Under the pieces are notes generated by a model, which saw nothing but the letters and a program-made list of their open reading frames with translations, did no database searches and was not told the DNA's origin. This document shows, piece after piece, positions 57,530 through 64,000 of a stretch of DNA of 64,000 bases. Within the stretch, counting starts at the first letter, position 1; every line of letters begins with the position of its first letter. This DNA is from Phoenix dactylifera. Taxonomy: Eukaryota > Streptophyta > Magnoliopsida > Arecales > Arecaceae. The position numbers and the translations under genes were made by a program. The stretch covers positions 35,761,360 to 35,825,359 of the forward strand of contig NC_052392.1 of the NCBI RefSeq assembly GCF_009389715.1. The letters run 5' to 3'.

Positions 57530-58215
57530 CATTATCCATCTCTTTGATTGATGGTGAAGTGGTAGGACTAAACTTGAGGTGTGATTTTTTTTTCCTTTTT
57601 TGCACATTGGTGACTAAACGAGCATGAGTGTTGCTCAAAAAGTCAGAAAGTAGAATAGACTGCAAGGAAGACATAGAGGTCGAGACTTCCCAGATAAAAT
57701 AATCGAAGTGATGAGCCACATATGATGTCATCCAGTCCGCTGCACTGTTGACCTCTCTATAAATATGAGTAGCCTAGTGAGAGGCAAATTCGCCTAAAAG
57801 ATAGTGAATATCGTAGAGCAGTCGTATCCCTCCGTCAACATATTCAGGACTCTGAATCCGCTCGATCACCATGGCAGTGTCTTCCTCAAAGATAATGTGG
57901 TCCACTCCCAACACCCATTTCGCATAGAAGATGCTTTCACAGATGGCTCTGAGTTCAATGCTGTTGACAGACTGATCGAAGATACATGTACAGTGTAACC
58001 TAATAATTTTTGATGACAAAGCCAGCGCGCCGCAGCATCCATCCTCCTAAAAGTGCACAGTGTAGATATATTAATACTTTTGGACACAAAGAGTCCCTTG
58101 TTGTTGCTCAAGCTACCAGCAAACCATCACCTGCGACAAAGATGCATGGCGAAGTTGAACGGTCTCTTCAAACTTGATTGACAGGCACAAAGTGTCGTCT
58201 TATGCTCTACAGCTG
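57530..58215 (-). pseudogene. LINE RNase H-like fragment
   Basis: Minus-strand frames give SVNSIELRAICESIFYAKWV, HIIFEEDTAMVIERIQSP and LLYDIHYLLGEFASH, then IYREVNSAADWMTSYVAHHF. This is the RNase H-like end of a LINE ORF2 (E in the 'ELRA', D of the 'EEDTA' and the 'AADW' motif). It is broken by at least one stop. The A-rich end lies near 57587-57600. A younger LINE is inserted just upstream. Confidence 0.7.
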
Positions 58216-58325
58216 TATGCTCGACAGCATGTGAGAACACATAATAAATAAATAAGGGGACGACGGAAGCGTTGCCATAATCCTATAGTTCTTGATGTAT
58301 GTGCTTTTTTTTTTTTTTTTTTTTT

Positions 58326-59055
58326 CGCTGTACCGGGTGCTTCGTACAGTGCATGTATGAATACACCCAATAAGATCAAAATACAATATCTCGCGGAGTG
58401 CCAGTAGCAGCTTTCCCTCCTCCGACCAAATGGCGTACCCCGAGTGGTGGGCCGCATAGGCGGCCACCCAATCAGCCGCCTCATTGGCTTCCCGAAATAC
58501 ATGCTTGGCCTGGATGGCCCCCCCATCTCTCATCATCCTGACTATATCGCGGATCAAGGGGTGGTCTGAGCTCTCACCCCTCAACCCCTTCGGAATCCAT
58601 CCAATGACAGTGGTTGAGTCGCCCTCCAAAATAATCGAGCTGGTCCGCATCATCGCCCGTGCATGTCGAAGACTCGCCCAGGCTGCGCGCAACTCTGCTC
58701 CCGGGACTGATATAACGAACAACTGGCAGCCGCCTGCGGCCACGACCCTGGAGTATGGGTCCCGTATGACAAAATCTGCACCGCCTCGCGTGCCGCCATC
58801 CAGCACAGACCCATCAAAGTTGACCTTGAGGAAGCTCGGGGGTAGGGGCTCCCAGGTGAAAAACACCATCTGAGGAGCTGCCGGAGCAAGAGGGAACCCC
58901 AGGTGTCCCGAGCTGTCAAAGGTCTGTCTAAGGAAGGGATATGGCTGATCTCCGTGGCCTGTGCTCGAGCAAGCTCTGCTGCAAACCTCGGTGACACCCT
59001 GCGCTCGCCGAGAGTACGAGCATTCCTTGCCAGCCAGATCTGAAGGGCTGTGCAA
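58326..59055 (-). pseudogene. LINE ORF2: RNase H-like domain
   Basis: The frame contains SFLKVNFDGSVLDGG (first acidic residue of the fold), VIRDPYSRVVAAGG, GAELRAAWASLRHAR, IILEGDSTTVIGWI and AIQAKHVFREANEAADWVAA, then YAAHHSG. This is the complete RNase H-like order. The frame is open through to the poly(A) tail with no stop before it, so the natural end was probably lost by a small frame change. It is related to the pieces at 54864-55171 and 57530-58215. Confidence 0.85.
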
Positions 59056-59144
59056 GTCACTCTGATGCCCTCCTCATGAGTCTGCGGACTAGCTAGCCAC
59101 TGCCGCGTCACCCTAAGGAACTGTATCCGCGCACTTCGGGCCCC

Positions 59145-60068
59145 CTACGGGATTCCTGTCCACTGCCATGTCGACCTCGACCAAGTACACTGGAAGAGCA
59201 CGTGGTCCACTGACTTCTCAGCTCCGCACATCCCGCACTCCGCAGAGATCCCCCAGCCACACCTGCTCAGCACTGCTCTCATCGGAAGGCGGTCCCAGAA
59301 CACCTTCCACAAAAAGAGAGCTGCCCTCGAGTGGAGGCCGGACCTCCAGATCCAAGCGCAATCCAGCCCTGGCTCGTGCTCTGGCTGAATGGCGCGAGAG
59401 AGGTCTCCCAGTCTAACACCGGCCCGGCTCGAGGTGCCCCATACTCTGACATTCGGCCCCCCACATCCTGGTAGCGGGAGGGACCGAATCCTCGCAGCTA
59501 GGTGTACCCCGAAGAACAGCCGTAATCTGGCCTCGTCCCACTCTGCCCCTCCTGGTACTAGGAGATCGCACACCCGTAGCCCCTCCACTGCCTCTGTATC
59601 AACCATGGTTGGCCAGCAACTCAGGGGAAGGGTGTCCACCCACGAATCACTGGTCACATCAATACTCCGGCCATCGCCGATCAACCACCTGGTATGTGCC
59701 GCAACTGATGGCAGGTACCTCCCGATCTCGCGCCACATGAAGGAGACTCGACGACCGGTCCGTGCTACCGCTGAGGCCCCCTGACCATATCTGGCTGCCA
59801 TCACCTGACTCCAGAGGCCGTGTGGCTCTAACATAAACTGAGCCGCGTGCCAAGCAATGAGCGCCTCACGCCTCTCTATGAGGGACTGCACCCCTAGACC
59901 ACCCTCGCTAGTAGGAAGGCAAACCTGCTCCCAAGCTACCAGGTGCACTCCATGGCCTCTACTATATGACCCCCACAGAAAACTCCGAAGAAGGCGCTCG
60001 ATCCTCAACATAATCGTCTTCGGTACCACTGTATTGGCCATAAGGTACACCGGTATGGATCGCAGCAC
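59145..60068 (-). pseudogene. LINE ORF2: end of reverse transcriptase and zf-RVT
   Basis: This frame of 307 codons starts SIPVYLMANTVVPKTIMLRI (post-RT conserved segment). It continues with LLRSFLWGS, VAWEQVCLPTSEGGLGVQSL and VSFMWREIGRYLP, and ends with the zinc-binding reverse transcriptase motif: LWKVFWDRLPMRAVLSRCGW, then CGMCGAEKSVDHVLFQC. The N-terminal half of the RT is absent because the element is 5'-truncated. A stop follows, and the RNase H part lies in another frame downstream. Confidence 0.85.
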
Positions 60069-60082
60069 TAGATGTATGTGCT

Positions 60083-61862
60083 ATTGGAGAGAGATTTTGT
60101 GAGGCATTTTTTGGGGCAGAAGCCAAGAATTTTAGTCCGACTTTTTGATTGCGTTGTTCTACGTACTATTTGATAGTCCGTAGATTTTCTACATGGTATT
60201 AAAGATAGATGGAATTTTCTACGTAGTACCAGTGCTAGGTAGAATTTTTCATATAAGATCAGAGTTAGGTGAGATATTCTGTGAGGTATGAGAGTCAGGA
60301 TTTTTCTGGCAGGTATTTTGAGTGCATTGGTAGTTCATCGCATTTGTGGCTTGGAAGTGTTTTAGAGCTTCCAATAATTTATTATGCTTGTACATGAGCA
60401 TTTGGGCATTACTTGAAATTAGTTGTGCCTTTGAGCAAGTGGATCTTGTTAGTTGAGACTTGCATCACTGTACTCTTATTTCTTTTAATGGAAAAGTTGA
60501 ACAATACAAATTAGCCTTATTAGAGTTCTTACATCAAGCCATATTTGATTGAGCAAGATTTGCAAAAGACAACCAATGGATTAGAAATAATGATGACACC
60601 TGGTATAGCTGAAATATGAATATGAGAAGAAAGTAGAGAGTTAAACTTGTCAAAGCAATGTTTTTCCTTCTAGATATTATGGATGACACGAAGTCATGCA
60701 TATCAGCTTAAAAGAGCCAAAAAAAACCTAGGATGTTTTTGTGAATATCAACTAGAGTTCCAGCATGTCCAAACTTCAAATGTTGAAGCAGCTAGAAGCA
60801 ATGAATGCTATGGTTAATCCAATCATAGGGACTATTGAGAAACTAGATCGTTAAGATAGGGCTTATGCAAAAGTTATCCAAAATATGGATGCTTTTTATG
60901 AAGATTTAGTTAGTCAGGAGGCTGAAGAATCAATCAACTTTAAAGTAACTCGAGAGATCATGTAACAAGAAGAATAATTAGATGCTTAAATCAAATATAT
61001 TATTTGATTTGACTCGATAAAGACTAGAACTAAAATATTTTGTGTTTATGCAAATTATATTTGGCCTCGACCCAACTCCAATAACCTACCGTTTCTAAAA
61101 TCTTTTCTATGAAACTAATCCAACCCGACTTGGCCAACTAAGAGCTTAGCTTTAAGTCCGAAACCATGACTAGAACATGAAATTAGAAATCTAAAGATGC
61201 ATACCAAGAGAATGCAACATACACAAGTACAACCTTGCGAGATTTAAAATAATGAAATTATAACATTACAATAACCATTATAACAATAATGGTCTTACTT
61301 TTTACATTATATATAATAACAAAGCAAAATATAATAGATTATATAATTGCCTCTTGCTTTTTGCATCTATATTATTTCTTCAAATGGAATAATATTTTCA
61401 AAACTCAATTTTGTCATTTTCTCACCAAAAGTTGTTTCTATTTGAAAAAAACAACTTTTATCAAATAAACATTGATCAACAAAGTAGTAATATTATTTTA
61501 TTATTATTATTTAATTTGCCATAGCAGCTACTGTAACAATACAAATTTTAAATCCTACTGTCAAAGTTGCTTTTCCTCGTGTTGTCAGTTCCTTAAGACA
61601 AGTGTCAAGGGTGGTTGAGTCATTCCATGAAAGGGTAATCTTGTCATCGAAATAAAGACCCACACTAAAATTATTAATATTCTTCACAAGTTTTTAAGGC
61701 CTTTCCGGATTTAGTGGGGTGGAAGGCCATGGGATCCCCCCCTTTCGCCTTACTATTTCGACCATTTTCCTCCTTCGCAGCGGAGGTAAAATCCCGTCTC
61801 CTCCCATCCCGTCTCGGAAACCCAGACCCAATGTCCGACAAGAATCTAATCTGAGCCCATAA
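60083..61862. other. Intergenic DNA with degraded coding-like remnant
   Basis: Around 60160-60300 short imperfect repeats of the kind TTTTCTACRTGGTAYYA..G occur, loosely like a copia primer-binding region. At 60764-60967 a plus-strand frame with three stops reads LEAMNAMVNPIIGTIEKLDR, then AYAKVIQNMDAFYEDLVSQE. It looks like a decayed protein, which I do not recognise. No intact gene. Confidence 0.3.
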
Positions 61863-61871
61863 TATAAAAAG
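61863..61871 (+). promoter_or_regulatory. Likely TATA box of the transmembrane protein gene
   Basis: TATAAAAAG lies 183 bp before the ATG at 62046, implying a 5' UTR of about 150 bases that includes a GA microsatellite. Confidence 0.5.
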
Positions 61872-62011
61872 AAAAGGGTGGCAAGGAAAAAGAACTAAAA
61901 GTCTCGTCTTTGGCCCCTCAAATCCTCTGTTGGGTCTCTCGCTGCTTGTGGGATTCCAGAGGGCTCTGCGCTTTTTCTTTGGACAGCCCGGAGGGCGGGC
62001 GGGCGAGCGAG

Positions 62012-62014
<3 letters not shown>

Positions 62015-62043
<29 letters not shown>
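62015..62043 (+). repeat. GA microsatellite in the 5' UTR
   Basis: Fourteen GA dinucleotides end three bases before the start codon. GA-rich leaders are common in plant genes and can bind BBR/BPC proteins in the promoter DNA; here the role is not known. Confidence 0.85.
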
Positions 62044-62045
62044 GC

Positions 62046-64000
62046 ATGGCATTCTCTCGATCACCTCCTATTCTCCTCCTACCAGCCCTTCTCGTCCTCT
62101 TCCTTTCCTTCTCCGTCTCCTGCGCTTCTTCCCGGCTTCACCGCACGCTGATACCAGGTACTCTTTCTCTCTTTGCCAGCTTATTTCTTGTGTTCTTTCC
62201 TGGTTTTAGGTTCGGCGTTGTTCTTGTTCGCAGAAACACACGTTGTTGTGGAAAAGATTCGATTTTGGTGCGTCTTTTGAGATTTCCCTTTTTGGGTTGT
62301 GTATGATTTTTATGGGGAAGAAATCGTATTTTTGTTACAAAAAATCGGAACTGTTTTGGTGGATTCTTGTGGATTGCAAAATGCGGTGGTGCGAAGGCCA
62401 AGAGGCATTCTGACGATCGCCCGTTCCTCTTCTTCTACCTACCGCTCGTCTGCCCTTCTTTTGCTTGTCTATCTCCCACTCTTCCTCTAATCTCCAGAAC
62501 ACATCATATCGAGTGGTCTTTTTCTCTTTGTTACCTCATCTTTTTGTCTTCTTTCCTGTTTTTAGGACTTAGGTATTACTTTCATGTGCAGGAAAAAGAC
62601 GTGTTTTTTACGTTTTTTTTTTTTTACTTCTAAAATTTCTCCTATTTTTTTCTGGCCATTTCTTTATCTTCTTGCTGATTATTTTCTTATGAGTTTGGGC
62701 ATTTTTCTTGTGGCCCGAAACCTTTTTTCCTGGGAAAAAAATACGATCTATATTTGTTATTGATTTTGTTTTTTTCTTTCTTTTTTTTTGGGTGGTGGGT
62801 TTTTTTCCCTTTTTTTCTCTGGGGATGTCCGGAAAAAAAATTCTTTTGTTTGAAATTTTTTTTTTGGGAATTTCAAAGGCCTCTTCACTATTTGGACGGC
62901 AGAGAGAGAGAGAGAGAGTTTGGAGAACCATGACATTCTTTTTTTTTTTTCAGCTTTAGACATGACATTCTTTCGATCACCGGCTTCTTTCCTACAATCC
63001 ACCCTTCTCATTTTCTTTCTGCCACCCGTCTCCTTTTTTTGTGTGTTTTCTTACCTAATTGTAAGGTTCGTGGTATTGTTCTTCTTGTGCACAGAGACTC
63101 CGTTTCTCTTTTCTCTTTTTAATGTTCTCTTGTATGTGCTTGCTGAGATTTCCTTTTTGTAGGTTATGTTAGTGCAATAGATAAAATCATATTTTTATGT
63201 AAACAAAAGAGAGAGTTTTGTATGAGTTTGATTGCTTGTAGGTGAAAGAGGGGAAGATGGCTTGGTTATGTGGAGAAGGTCTCTTGCTGAGAATTCATCA
63301 TCTGTTGAGCTTTCCAACAGCTCTTTCATCTTGGCTGCGGAGAGGACAGACAGGAAGGACCCTTTGAATGGATACAAACATTACACCGGTGGTTGGAATA
63401 TCAGTAATAACCACTACTGGGCTGTAAGCTCTTCCACCTCTCTTCTATGGATTTTCTTGTTTTTATGTAAATAAATTACTTATCTTTTTTGGGTTTTTTC
63501 TGGGCAGTCAGTCGGTTTTACAGCAGCTCCCTTGTTTGTCCTTGCTTTGATCTGGTTCCTGGGATTTGGTTTGGTTTTATTGCTCATATGTTGCTGCTAT
63601 TGCTGCTGCCGACGTCAGAGTTATTCCTATTCTCGCACGGCATATGCTCTCTCGCTTATTTTGCTCATACTATTTACCTGTGCTGCAATGTAAGTTACAT
63701 CGCTCTATATTTGTTTTCAGATTGATTTTGTGGCCCAGTTGGTTCTTTCCTTTTTGATAGTGTTTATAAATGATGCCCAGTGTTGGATGCATCGTCTTGT
63801 ACACCGGTCAGGGGAAGTTCCATTCCAGCACTTCAAATACTCTAGATTATGTTGTGGGTCAGGCCAACATAACGGTTGACAATCTTAGGAATTTCTCAGA
63901 GAGTTTGGCAGATGCTAAGAAGATTGGGGTGGATCAAATCTTCCTGCCTGCTGATATCCAGGGTAAAATTGATGCCATCCAAACTAAGCTCAACTCATCA
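62046..64000 (+). CDS. Plant multi-pass transmembrane protein (At2g12400-like), 5' part
   Basis: Exons 62046-62157, 63242-63423, 63508-63689 and 63781 to the window end join in phase with GT-AG introns; 232 residues are visible. The N-terminus (MAFSRSPPILLLPALLVLFL) is a signal peptide. A luminal/extracellular part follows with the family motifs SFILAAERTDRKDPLNGYKH and YTGGWNISNNHYWASVGFTA. Membrane helix 1 (about 105-125) runs into a cysteine cluster CCCYCCCRRQ (126-135). Helix 2 is at about 145-168 (ALSLILLILFTCAAIVGCIV), and then a long soluble segment starts (TLDYVVGQANITVDNLRNFS). This order matches an uncharacterised plant family annotated as transmembrane or plasma membrane fusion protein, distantly like tweety/prominin topology. 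Function is unknown. The cysteine cluster next to a helix could be S-acylated (inference). Confidence 0.85.

Larger units (their letters stand above)
58306..60070 (-). mobile_element. Young 5'-truncated LINE with 12-bp target duplication
   Basis: It is flanked by identical 12-bp copies of GATGTATGTGCT (58294-58305 and 60071-60082), with a 20-base poly(A) tail (seen as T at 58306-58325). The 5' end is cut within the reverse transcriptase region. Retained domains are the RT end, zinc-binding region and RNase H-like domain. The intact duplication, clean tail and long frames point to a recent insertion, although a stop and a frame change break the protein. Confidence 0.88.

Noticed and set aside
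1-64000. tRNA, rRNA or known microRNA genes
   Set aside because: No full cloverleaf, rRNA segment or familiar mature microRNA sequence was recognised by eye. The tRNA-like boxes found belong to SINE-type elements. A covariance-model scan would be needed to settle this.

Overview
This window is nuclear DNA of a flowering plant, almost certainly a monocot. It has widely spaced intron-containing genes, AT-rich intergenic DNA and many plant-type transposable elements. The protein flavour and LTR styles would fit a palm such as oil, date or coconut palm, but that is an inference and no sequence here proves the species. One run of exactly 100 N (22560-22659) is an assembly gap.

Five protein-coding genes can be supported. 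(1) 5612-13948 (+) is a three-exon nodulin-like/MFS transporter of the NFD4-like group, with a 6.46 kb first intron. (2) 16918-17484 (-) is a single-exon SAM-domain protein. (3) 31586-38316 (+) and (4) 46053-47812 (+) are two tandemly arranged DUF247 (UPF0481) genes with the same two-exon structure and the same intron phase. The first copy's intron has grown to 5.1 kb around a decayed Ty1-copia element; the second copy's intron is 128 bp. (5) 62046-64000+ (+) is the 5' part (four exons seen) of a plant multi-pass transmembrane protein related to the At2g12400/At2g25270 type, cut by the window edge.

Most of the rest is mobile DNA. Three Ty3-gypsy-like LTRs lie at about 0.67-2.0, 22.9-24.0 and 49.0-50.5 kb. 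A TRIM candidate lies at 50.7-51.1 kb. LINE pieces lie at 26.3-28.5, 54.9-55.2 and 57.2-60.1 kb, the last including a fresh 5'-truncated copy with a 12-bp target duplication. A tRNA-type SINE with an 11-bp target duplication lies at 24.5-24.8 kb, with two shorter SINE-like pieces elsewhere. There is a hAT-type MITE (8-bp target duplication) inside the transporter intron and a Tourist/PIF-type MITE (TTA duplication) at 52.55-52.79 kb. A truncated annexin-like pseudogene fragment sits at about 28.9-29.05 kb.

The most unusual object lies between the two DUF247 genes. At 39340-44381 is a 5.04 kb element flanked by a perfect 9-bp duplication (TTTTTATTT), the size typical of Mutator-like and foldback transposons. 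Its two ends are inverted relatives carrying mirrored GC-rich and purine/pyrimidine arms. Its centre is a roughly 3.1 kb minisatellite of 21-bp and 16-bp units organised into higher-order blocks of 337, 358, 374 and 395 bp. A 178-bp miniature version with both ends is fused to its right end. No transposase was seen. The dozens of short open frames across it on both strands are a by-product of the 21-bp (7-codon) period.
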